From: Bryopsis sp. KO-2023
Lineage: Eukaryota; Chlorophyta; Ulvophyceae; Bryopsidales; Bryopsidaceae
Direction: 5' to 3'
DNA: 64,000 nucleotides
NCBI GenBank assembly: GCA_030272585.1
Contig: BSYQ01000001.1
Span: forward strand, 4,588,001-4,652,000
Below, piece after piece: positions 37,113 to 46,951 of the stretch. The notes under the pieces are model-generated. The model saw nothing but the letters and a program-made list of their open reading frames with translations. It did not search any database and was not told the DNA's origin. Numbering within the stretch: position 1 is the stretch's first letter; every line of letters starts with the position of its first letter. The position numbers were made by a program, and so were the translations under genes.

Positions 37113-39757
37113 ATGGTTCGGCATGGAAAGGGAAAAGCGCGCGTTACTGCCCCAAAACAGCTGCACCGTATCTTCGGACCACAGAGGCGGAGTGGATCTG
37201 GAACCGGATCTGCGGAGGGTTTGGGAAGTCGTCCTGAGGGCAGCGTTCCATCCGTGGAGCAACAGGGCTCAGGGCGAACGTCCGACCCCGAAAACAGTGC
37301 GTTACTCCAATTTCTGAGCTGGTGTGTTGCTTTGTTTTCAACCTGGTCACTGGAGGTGACTGCCTTGTGCAACTGACTCAGCTAGGGGGGTGGGTGAAGT
37401 GTTTGTGCTGCCCTGCAGTGATGGGATCTGGTACAATTCAGACACTGCTGATTGCAGATGTGAATCCAGATGGTGGGAAGCAGGGTAATACCTGGGTTGA
37501 TCCGATGTTTGTGACAAATGAAGCTGGAAAGCTGATGCTGTTCAAGGATCAACGTAACAAGACTGTTGTATCATGCAGAATCTGTGGTGACAACCTTGTA
37601 TATATCAAGGGTGGCAGGATCCCACTTGTCAACCATGCAGCCAAACATGGTATCAGAAGCAGCACTGAACTGGACCTGGCTGTTAGTGTTGGCTTCGATG
37701 TTTATCGAGCACAAGTTGTAGAGCATGAGGAAAGGAATCAGAAACGGAGCCGACAGGGGGAAAAGATCATATCGTTTGGGAAGCAAAAAACCCTGACATA
37801 CGTCTCAAAATGGGGGGCCACTTCCCGGGAGTTCAAACAGTATCGGGACAAGGTGATGTGCTTTGTGGTCAGTACTGGGGCACCGTTCAGAATCGTGGAA
37901 GACGACCACTTTCGCAAACTCTGCAGCCAACTGAACGCATCTGCTCCGGCTCTGTCGGCCAAATCCATGTCCCATTGTGTTGGTCAGGCTGCCAAGGATC
38001 TGAGGAAGAAGTTGCAGGAACTGAATCTGACCAGATTCAGACCCTGTTTTGTTGCTGATGGGTGGTCCCAGCAACACAAGCACTGGCTTGCCATGGGCGC
38101 CGTGTATATCCACCGGGATCTGGAACGGGACATGTTCGAACTGAAGCGGATCAGCCTCGGCACCTGGGAGATGAACGGAACTGCAACTGCTAAGATGATC
38201 TGCAAAAAAATGAACGAAATCAGGAAGGAGTTCAATCTGGATCAGTATCGGGCCAGCATAGTCACAGATCATGAGGCCAGGATGGGTCTCGCTTGCGAGC
38301 AGGAGAATCTGTACGACTGGCACGGATGCGGAACCCATCGGATCAACCTCGGTGTCAAGAAAGCCTTCAAGCACGCCCCAACTGATCTGAGCAATTTAGT
38401 GACCAGGGTACACGACATCTGCAGGACCGTCATGGGTGCCTCCACTCATTGGGAAAAGCTGAAGGAGTTTCAGATCATTCGGGTGGGGAAAGAACGAGCT
38501 GAACAGGAAGCACAACGTGCCCAGGCTGCCCGCCAATTGGTGGCTGATCAGATCGCTTCATCGACGGGTGCCTCAGGGGTAGGCATCAGCATGGTTGATC
38601 AGACCCTGCCTGTAGATTTAGAGGAGGAGGTTCAGATTGTGGATGCTCCAGAAGAGGAGGCTAATGAGAACGAAGACCTGAGTCAGGAGCAAGCTGACCA
38701 AATAGCACCTGACCGGATGTATTCAAGCGATGAAGAACCTTGTCCCGACGATCTGGATGATGTGGAGGAACCTGCCGACTGCCCTGGACCTGTTCGGAGA
38801 TCACAGAAAGTGCTGAGACTGACCTTGGAAGTGGAGACCCGCTGGAATTCAACCTGGTATATGATACATCGGTTTCTGATCCTGAAACCTGATTTGATCA
38901 AGCTCCTTGAACTCCTTCCCCCCCAATACATGCTCAGCTCTGAAGACTGGAGTACCCTGCTGGAATTGTACCACACTCTGAAGCCGTACAAGGAAGCCAC
39001 GAAAGTATTGGAGGCAGAAAAAAAGGTTACGGGCAGTGCCGTTCTGATGCTCATGGCCCGGATCAGTGCTGCAGTAGACGCCATGGTGTTTCAGGATCAA
39101 AATGTGACAGCCTTTCGGGACAAACTCCGCACCTTCATGGACAAGGAATTCGATGACCCCGAATGGCTCCTGGCAGTGGGGTGCATGCAGCATCTGGATC
39201 CGACCCGCCTGGCACTGGACGACCCTGAGCTGACTCGGTATCTGTGGGGATCCCGGGGAGCCTTTCCAAAACTGGTGCACCAATATCCCAGGCCTGATCA
39301 GTGGGTTGCAGATGTGCTGAAGGAGTGCGTGCACCTGATGGAGGAATACCAGGGCAGATCAGAAAACAACCCAACAGTTCCCCCTCACCGCGAACGAGGA
39401 GATCGGAGGAAAAAAAAGAAAAGTGAGAATCCAGAACGGGACTGGCTGAGTGTGTGTCCTCCTCCTTCTGGTCCGGGCGGTTCTTTGTCTGAGGAGTGGA
39501 ACAGATTTTGTGGGGTGAGAAGAGTGATTCAAAGTACTGCATCTGTTCTGGATTGGTGGAGGGTACACCAAATTGTGTTCCCAACAGTTTCGGCGCTGGC
39601 TGCAGAATACCTCTGCATCCCTGCCTCCAGCGCCTCTGTTGAGCGGATGTTCAGTGTGAATGGACATCAGCTCAACAAGCGCAGGAGGCAGATGGAGGTG
39701 TCCAAAGTGCGGGATCTGACCTTGATCCGGGACAATCTGCATATGCTCAGTCAATGA
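37113..39757 (+). CDS. hAT transposase
   Basis: Cut-and-paste transposase of the hAT superfamily. Modelled with exon 37113-37296 (ATG at 37113; basic, Gly/Ser-rich N-terminus MVRHGKGKARV) joined across a 122-bp intron (gtgcgt...ctgcag) to 37419-39757, giving 840 residues. If the intron is not used, translation could begin at 37421 (MGSGTIQTLL). A BED-type zinc finger (VSCRICGD...LVNHAAKH) lies near residue 110. The RNase H-like core shows FVADGWSQQHKHWLAMGAVY (first Asp), SIVTDHEARMG (second Asp) and WHGCGTHRINL. The C-terminal dimerisation region has ASSASVERMFSVNG and the catalytic-Glu region. A Glu/Asp-rich insertion lies near residues 435-500. No breaks. Confidence 0.9.
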
Positions 39758-40556
39758 TCTGTTCTGTCCTGTTTTGCCTAGGTTCTTCTTGGATGGGTGG
39801 GTGCTGGGTATACATGTTCTGATATGTTCTGCTGACCTGTTTTTTTTTGATATGTTGTGTTTTTTTTGATATGTTGTGTTTTTTTTGATATGATGTTTTT
39901 TTTTTTATATGATCTGGCCTTTTTTTTTTTTTTTGATATGATCTGGCCTGTTTTTTTTTTTGCTATGATCTGGCCTGTTTTTTTTTTGGATATGATCTGG
40001 CCTGTTTTTTTTGGAGATGTAAACAAGATTTCAGAACTTCAAAAGTGTCTTAACATTTATGAATCATTTCCAAGTTGGAAATTCCAACCCTTAAGACTCC
40101 AAAACACATAACTCAGGGCTGAGCAGCAAATAATCAGAAAACATTCTTACACCAAAGCCCATAAATCCATACAATCCAAGCACTTGACCACCGAACAAAA
40201 CAGAAATGTGGCTCATAAGATCACCATGTTCATTACAACTCCCGCAGCAAATAATCAGAAAACATTCTTACACCAAAGCCCATAAATCCATACAATCCAA
40301 GCACTTGACCACCGAACAAAACAGAAATGTGGCTCATAAGATCACCATGTTCATTACAACTCCCGTGCACAAAAAAACTGAACAGATCCTCAGAAAAAAA
40401 AGCACGGCAGCTCCAGAAAACAGACGAATCAAAAACAGCGTCAAATTCAAAACCCAATCAGTTGTGAAGGTCCAGATAAGATAAGATCAGGTCAGGTTTG
40501 GGGTTCACCATTGGTTGGGGGGAGGAGATAAGATAAGATCAGATCAGGTTTGGGGT
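39758..40556. repeat. hAT intergenic spacer: T-run repeats and tandem duplications
   Basis: Between the two convergent hAT genes. At 39840-40015 are iterated units of GATATGATCTGGCCTG or GATATG with T8-T14 runs. At about 40125-40243 and 40244-40362 a segment of about 119 bp is repeated head to tail. A stretch of about 60 bp (AGATAAGATCAG...GGTTTGGGGTTCACCATTGG) occurs twice at 40475-40570, the second copy entering the end of the minus-strand gene. Confidence 0.85.
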
Positions 40557-43374
40557 TCACCATTGGCTGGGGGGAGGCTCCTGCTCCTCATGCAGCGGAC
40601 CACCTGGAAAAACACCTCTGACCCGATACACGACACTCTTGTCTGCAGGACGGTTCGCAAAATGTACGGGTCCAGTGTCGAGATCACGCCAAACATGCCT
40701 CTCATCGATACGGATACCGTGCAGAAACAATGCTTCTCGGAGCCGGTGGAGGCTGTATGAGTTCTCCAGATACACATTCTGAATAAATTGAAGAAGATCA
40801 CTGTTGCTGGCGAAGGTGATGGGGAACTGAACCTGATAGTCTGGGAAAAAGGCGTACTCGGTAACGATCTGCATCCGTTCCCTCTGCGCTGATCTGTGCT
40901 GCTCCCTGCTCCGATCTGACATGACCCGGATCATCGTCCTTCCTCTTCTGACCGGGTACCCGTAGTCGTCTTTGTCGCACTGATGCCCATCGAAGTCCAT
41001 CGGCCAACGGGTCATGTGTTCAGGTCTGGGGTCTGCAGGCCTGGTTCCGATCGGATCTGCACCACCTCCCCATCCTTGGTCACCACCCCCGCCAAACTCT
41101 GCACCACCTCCCCATCCTTGGTCACCACCCCCGCCAAACTCTGCACCACCTCTCCATCCTTGCTCACCACCCTCGCCAAACTCTGCACCTCCTCTCCATC
41201 CTTGCTCACCACCCCCGCCAAACTCCCATCCTGGGCGGTTGGCTCGGGCCTGACCAGGTCGGATCATGTTTGGGGGGGGTCCTCGGGCCTGACCAGGTCG
41301 GATCATGTTTGGGGGGGGTCCTCGGGCCTGACCAGGTCGGATCATGTTTGGGGGGGGTCCTCGGGCCTGACCAGGTCGGATCATGTTTGGGGGGGGTCCT
41401 CGGGCCTGACCAGGTCGGATCATGTTTGGGGGGGGTCCTCGGGCCTGACCAGGTCGGATCATGTTTGGCGGGGGTCCTCGGGGCTGACCAGGTCGGATCA
41501 TGTTTGGGAGGGGTCCTTGGGGCTGACCAGGTGGAGGGCCCCTACCACCTACGCAGGTGACTTTAGGTTCAAGTTCATCAGGTTCAGTCCAGGGGTTGGA
41601 CATTTCAGGTTCGATCCCCGATCCACTGCCTTCTCCGACTTTTGGTTCATATGCAGTCCACCACTCTTCACTCTCTGAATATGAAAACGGGTTTGTCCAT
41701 TAGCAACAACAATACCAAAAGCAACATAATGCCTCAGGGGCCACTAATGTTACAAACAACTCCACACCTGTGTCGGCAGGTGCTTCAGGTGCTTCAGGTG
41801 CTTCAGGTTCATATGCAGTCCACCACTCTTCAATCTCTGAATATGAAAACGGGTTTGTCCATTAGCAACAACAATACCAAAAGCAACATAATGCCTCAGG
41901 GGCCACTAATGTTACAAACAACTCCACACCTGTGTCGGCAGGTGCTTCAGGCGCTTCAGGTGCTTCAGGTGCTTCAGGTGCTTTAGGTGCTTCAGGTGCT
42001 TTAGGTGCTTTAGGTGCTTCTACTTGCAGGTCCAGTTGGAATGTGCTGCTCAGTCGCAGATCCTTCAGGTGCATGGCATCCACCTCTTGTCGGATCTGAT
42101 CCAGATGCCCCAACAGCCCATTTTCCCGGAGCAGTTCTACAGAAAAAAACATGCAAATATTTTGGGGAAAACAGAAACAGGAAATACAACAACAATTCCA
42201 GTTCCTGATCCACAAATATTTTGGGGAAAACAGAAACAGGAAATACAACAACAATTCCAGTTCCTGATCCACAAATATTTTGGGGAAAACAGAAACAGGA
42301 AATACAACAACAATTCCAGTTCCTGATCCACAAATATTTTGGGGAAAACAGAAACAGGAAATACAACAACAATTCCAGTTCCTGATCCACAAATATTTTG
42401 GGGAAAACAGAAACAGGAAATACAACAACAATTCCAGTTCCTGATCCACAAATATTTTGGGGAAAACAGAAACAGGAAATACAACAACAATTCCAGTTCC
42501 TGATCCACAAATATTTTGGGGAAAACAGATACAGGAAATACAACAACAATTCCAGTTCCTGATCCACAAATTTTTTGGGGAAAACAGAAACAGGAAATAC
42601 AACAACAATTCCAGTTCCTGATCCACAAATATTTTGGGGAAAACAGAAACAGGAAATACAACAACAATTCCAGTTCCTGATCCACAAATATTTTGGGGAA
42701 AACAGATACAGGAAATACAACAACAATTCCAGTTCCTGATCCACAAATTTTTTGGGGAAAACAGAAACAGGAAATACAACAACAATTCCAGTTCCTGATC
42801 CACAAATATTTTGGGGAAAACAGATACAGGAAATACAACAACAATTCCAGTTCCTGATCCACAAATTTTTTGGGGAAAACAGAAACAGGAAATACAACAA
42901 CAATTCCAGTTCCTGATTCACTTCTCACCAGTTGGAACGCTATAAGGGTAGGCCGGGTCCTGGTTTAGAAGCGTGACATCCCTCGAGCGGACCAGACCGG
43001 GTGGTAACACAGTGATTTTGTCGAGAATCCGGTCCACAGCACGCACTGGAGGGCTCATCTCTGCGTGGGCTCGGAGCAGGAACTCGGCGTGGTAGTCGTC
43101 ACCCAGGGCGGAGTCCAGAGCACTTGCAGCCCTCAGAAAAGGTCCCTGTCAAAAAAAAACAGATACAATTAAAACAAACCCTAGAGCGGCTAGCAACAAA
43201 TTAGCGACATATGCTTACCAATCTGAGACCGAAGTGGAGCCGGAGTGTGAGCAGGTGCAGGTAAATCTGTTCGGCATCTTCGTTGCGGATACGAAAGCCG
43301 ACGGGAAAGCACAAATCAGGTCTGCGCTCAATCGCTTTCACGTACGACCGCGCTTTCAGGTCAACGGAGGACAT
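40557..43374 (-). CDS. Second gene of the hAT element: 588-aa Pro/Gly-repeat protein of unknown function
   Basis: Not recognised. Five exons (43374-43219, 43145-42929, 42136-41930, 41836-41768, 41674-40557) have GT-AG borders and consistent phases; total 1,767 bp. Order: a folded-looking N-terminal region (MSSVDLKARSYVKAIERRPD; HAEMSPPVRAVDRILDKI), a helical piece (LLRENGLLGHLDQIRQEVDAMH), a PEA/PKA repeat, two copies of EEWWTAYEP from a duplicated exon, seven or so 13-residue repeats of the type ARGPPPNMIRPGQ, four 14-residue repeats of type GGGDQGWGGGAEFG, and a C-terminal domain of about 140 residues (MTRWPMDFDGHQCDKDDYGY; YAFFPDYQVQFPITFASNSD; YSLHRLREALFLHGIRIDER). No transposase or known domain. 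It could be an accessory DNA- or RNA-binding factor or a captured host gene. Confidence 0.72.
41235..41525 (-). repeat. 39-bp coding tandem repeat in the second hAT gene
   Basis: About seven copies of a 39-bp unit (13 codons, ARGPPPNMIRPGQ type), nearly identical in the middle and diverging at the left-coordinate flank edges. A separate 42-bp repeat (14 codons, Gly/Trp-rich) in four copies adjoins it at about 41065-41230. Confidence 0.9.
41645..41975 (-). repeat. Tandem duplication of an exon-intron unit (about 160 bp)
   Basis: Two head-to-tail copies, about 41645-41803 and 41804-41970, nearly identical, each containing the start of an exon (E[I/S]EEWWTAYEP), an intron of about 93 bp and the end of the preceding exon (PEAPADTG). 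Splice signals are kept in both, so the protein gains one 23-codon exon. Confidence 0.88.
42137..42928 (-). repeat. 59-bp minisatellite filling an intron of the second hAT gene
   Basis: About 13 head-to-tail copies of a 59-bp unit, with very few variants (an A/T change in GAAACAGG versus GATACAGG and ATATTTTGG versus ATTTTTTGG that recur in alternating copies). On the coding strand the array runs from just after the donor (gtgaga) to just before the acceptor (ttctgtag). It has no stop codon in any of the three minus-strand frames. Confidence 0.93.
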
Positions 43375-43990
43375 TTTAGCAGCGGCCAGCTCAGGCCAGG
43401 GGCTCAGTCTGGTGGTGGCGGGACAAATAACAAAAAAATAAACGCACGAAATAACAAAAGGAACGCAGCGGGTGGTGAAGTCTGCGAGAGCAGGTGGATA
43501 TATTCGAGACCCACGCAGCTACGACACGTCCTGACTAACGCTTGATTTGATCGGCGGTGATGATCGGTTTCATCCCTGGCGGACCGACTACATCGGCAAA
43601 CCGCATTGATGTGACGATCAACCGATCATGATCGGACCTGCACCCGATCAGGCTCGGCCGATCACGATCACACCGTTCAAACACGGCCGATCAAGTGTCG
43701 ACAGGGTGGGGTGTTTGATCGTGATCGTGATCGTGAACGGTTTCGCCGATTTAATCGGTGGTCGGTGAACCGATCACGATCACGATCAACATGTGATCGG
43801 ACGATCAAGAGCACGATCAACATTTGATCGGCCGATCACGATCACGATCACCGATCAGCCAAAAATGGAAAAAAAAAAAAAAAAAACCGATCATTACTAA
43901 TATCCGTTCTAGGACGCGGTTATCAAGTCGGATCACTGGTCCGACCTGGTATGACCTTGGTTTTCGAAGATCGATCAGATCCATAGTATG
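43375..43990. repeat. Right subterminal GATCG-rich repeat region of the hAT element
   Basis: From about 43540 to the end, clustered GATCG words (CGATCACGATC, GGCCGATC, GATCGTGATCGTGATCGTG) in both orientations, plus an A-run at 43869-43886. The 90-bp stretch at 43657-43760 resembles 36845-36945 of the left end in direct orientation. The proximal part should include the promoter of the minus-strand gene. Confidence 0.85.
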
Positions 43991-43998
43991 CCACACAC

Positions 43999-46844
43999 TT
44001 CATTAACTCCTGCCAAAATTTACTTGTAAATCTAGTGTCCCTATCACTGATTATCACACTGGGAATCCCATGATTCCTAAAGATGTGATCAAAGAATATT
44101 CTTGCATACCCTGGTGCATCTATTGTTTTGCTGCAGGGTATGAACTTCACCATCTTAGTCAATCTATCAACAAATACTGCAATGGAATCAAATCCATCCA
44201 CAGGGGGTAAATCAGTCACTAGATCAGTAGTGATCTGATCCCATTTCTTAGTAGCTACTGGAATAGGTTGCAGCAAGCCTTTCTGAGCTCTCAACTCAGG
44301 CTTCATTTGCTGGCAAACTTCACATGTCCTGACATATTCCTGGACATCCTTTTTCATATCATTCCAGTAGTATTTTCTGGACATCAGCTCCAGAGTTCTC
44401 TCTATCCCCAGATGTCCAGAGATTTGATTATCATGTCCTTCAGTAAGGACTTTCATTCTCAGTTCCTGAGGAACCCATAATTTCATAAGTCCATCCTGAG
44501 TTTGATAAATCAACAACCCTGATTCATTGATTCCATATCCTGGAATTCTCTCCCCATCCAGTATTTGAGTGTAGATGCCCTTGATCTCAACATCTGCTAG
44601 TGTTGCTTGTTCCCAGAGTGTAATCTCCTCCATACTAGGTTGTAAGGAGCTCACTACATTCACTTGATTCTCTGCTGGTAGACTTCTTGATAGTGCATCA
44701 GCAACCAGATTCAGTTTCCCTTGGATGTACTGAATTTTTGGTTTGATGCTGAGGAAATGTCCTGCTCTCAGCCACCTGGCCTGAGGCCTTGACATCATCT
44801 TTTGATCCATAAAGTTTGTTAGTGGTTGGTGGTCTGTAAAGACTGTGACTTCTCCTGGGCAGCCTTCTAAGTAGTGCCTCCACTGCATCAAGCAGTAGGC
44901 TATCCCCAGGAGTTCCCTTTCATACACTGAGTAATTTTGTTCTGATTTTGATAATCTTCTACTGCAAAAGGCTATGGGCTGTAATCCAGAGCCATGATCC
45001 TGACAGAGAACTCCTCCAGTTGCTTCCCCAGATGCATCACTAATCACAGTATAATCCTTTACTGGATTAGGATGGATCAGCACTGGTTTCCCCATCAATG
45101 CAGTTTTCAGTGTTTGGAAGGCTATTTCCTGAGCAGATCCCCACTCCCACATGACATCCTTCTTAGTTAAGTCATGCAGGGGGCCTGCTATCTTTGCAAA
45201 ATCAGGAATAAATCTTCTATAGAAGGATACCATCCCCAGAAAACTCCTGACATCAGTAACTGTTTTTAAGGGCTTCCAATCCCTGATTGCCTTAACCTTC
45301 ACATCCATTGCTGAGATCCCTTTTTCACTCAACCAAAATCCACAGAAATCTGTTTCCTTCACACAGATTTCACTTTTGGTGGCCTTTGCAAATAGACTAT
45401 ACTTCTGTAGTCTGGCTAAGACTGCTGCTAGATGCTCCACATGCTCAGAGATGCTCTTAGAATAAATTAAGAGATCATCAATGAAGATCAGCACAAAGAT
45501 ATCCAGCATATCCTTGAAGATATCATTAACCATGTTCATGTATTGTGCTGGAGCATTAGTAAGTCCAAAGGAGAGTACTTTGAACTGGTAGTGTCCAAAT
45601 CTGCTCCTGAAGGCAGTCTTAGGCCTGTCCTCTTCCCTTAGAGGCATCTGCCAGTAGCCTGATCTCAAGTCTATCTTTGTGAAGTATTTTGCCCCATGCA
45701 CCCTGTCAATCATCTCCTCTGGTAAGGGCAGAGGGTATCTGTTTTTAATTGTTTTTTTATTCAGCCATCTGTAATCTAAGCACATTCTGAGCCCTCCATC
45801 TTTCTTAGGGACAAACAGAATAGGTGCCCCAAATGGTGATTGTGATGGTTCAATGAAATCCATCTCCAAAAGGTAATCTAACTGTCTTTTAACCTCATCT
45901 AATTCAAGAGGAGACAGTTTATACAGTGGCCTGTACATGGGTTCAGTACCCTCCTCCAGATCAATCCTGAATTCATGACCCAGCCTGGTAGGAGGTACAC
46001 CTTTAGGCAAATCTTTTGCAAACACTTTTCTGTACTGAGTCAGTACTTCCTTAATCCTGGGATCCATATCCTCCTGCAGGATTTTCTGTAGATCATCCCC
46101 TTCCCTTTGTTCTGGGATTGTTTCTACTCCAGTCTTTGATTCATCCTCTGGCCTAACCACCACCATGATGATGTGTTTGATTTCCCCTTTTTCTATCTGT
46201 CTTTTGATTCTGCCACTAGAACAAAAGGAAAGTTCTGTAGCTCCAGTGGGATTGAGATGATATTCAGGCATCACTGAGAGTGGTAATTTTACACTCTTTC
46301 TGCCCTTGTTTACTGTGATTATTCCTGACTTAAAATCCACTTTGGGATTGTAGTGTATGAGCCAGGGCAATCCCAGCAGGATTGGGTGATTACTGTCTGG
46401 AAAGACATCAGCATCAAATGAGAGCTGGATCTTTCCACAGACAAATGGGATGCCAAAACATCTCCCCACTGATTTCCTTTCTGTACCATCTAGAAACTTA
46501 ACAGGAGTTTCTTGTGGTTTGTATTGCAGTCCCAGTTCCTTGACTGCATCCATGCTAATATAATTAGCAGTGGATCCTGTATCAATGTATGCTGTAGCTT
46601 TCTTTGCACCAATAAATCCTGCCAGTTCATATCCTCTATATGCTGCTGTAGCCTGAGCTACTGCAGTCTGAACTGGTTCCTTTCCCTCAACATTTCCTTC
46701 CACTCTAGTGGGTAAACTCACAGTGGCCTCTGTTTGTTTATCCACTCTCTTTTGAGACTGCTTTTTCTTTTGAATTAACACTCCTGGAGTGACCCCATCC
46801 AGTGTGTTTGCTTCCTGTTCTGTTGCAATAGGGGCTGCAACCAC
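43999..46844 (-). mobile_element. Gypsy pol part: protease, reverse transcriptase, RNase H, integrase N-terminal and core
   Basis: Part of the fossil element. In order: aspartic protease (YIDTGSTANYIS), reverse transcriptase with FIDDLLIYS as the catalytic box, RNase H (ISDASGEATGG, FTDHQPL), integrase HHCC finger (GHLGIERT...CEVCQQMK) and core with VFVDRLTKM and ISDRDTRFTS. The nested hAT element lies at its left boundary. Confidence 0.93.
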
Positions 46845-46951
46845 AGGTGTCTCTTGAACACCATCATTTAGTGAGGCTGGTGTTTTTGTAGTGGGTTCTT
46901 TAATTTCAATATCTTCTGGAGGCTTAGCTGACCCAACACTAGCCTCCTCTT

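Larger units (their letters stand above)
36656..43990. mobile_element. hAT-like DNA transposon with two genes, inserted in gypsy integrase
   Basis: 7,335 bp flanked by an exact 8-bp target duplication CCACACAC (36648-36655 and 43991-43998), the size typical of hAT. Terminal inverted repeats are short: the left end starts CATACTATGGATCCGATC and the right end is the complement of CATACTATGGATCTGATC. About 450 bp at the left end and 600 bp at the right are packed with GATCG-type motifs. The element carries a spliced hAT transposase (+) and a convergent five-exon gene for an unknown protein (-), separated by T-rich and directly repeated sequence. Both genes are open, so the element looks recently active. 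Confidence 0.93.

Noticed and set aside
40983-41678. Plus-strand frames rich in GLTRSDHVWGGSS or CLGGVLGPDQVG repeats
   Set aside because: Antisense of the 39-bp and 42-bp coding repeats of the minus-strand hAT gene, whose model closes in phase over five exons.
41862-42928. Three overlapping long minus-strand frames of about 260-310 codons across the 59-bp array (LELLLYFLFLFSP type repeats)
   Set aside because: They are the same minisatellite read in three frames; splice signals place the array in an intron.
42137-42928. CRISPR-like repeat array
   Set aside because: Units are directly abutting with no unique spacers, and the genome is eukaryotic; it is a minisatellite.
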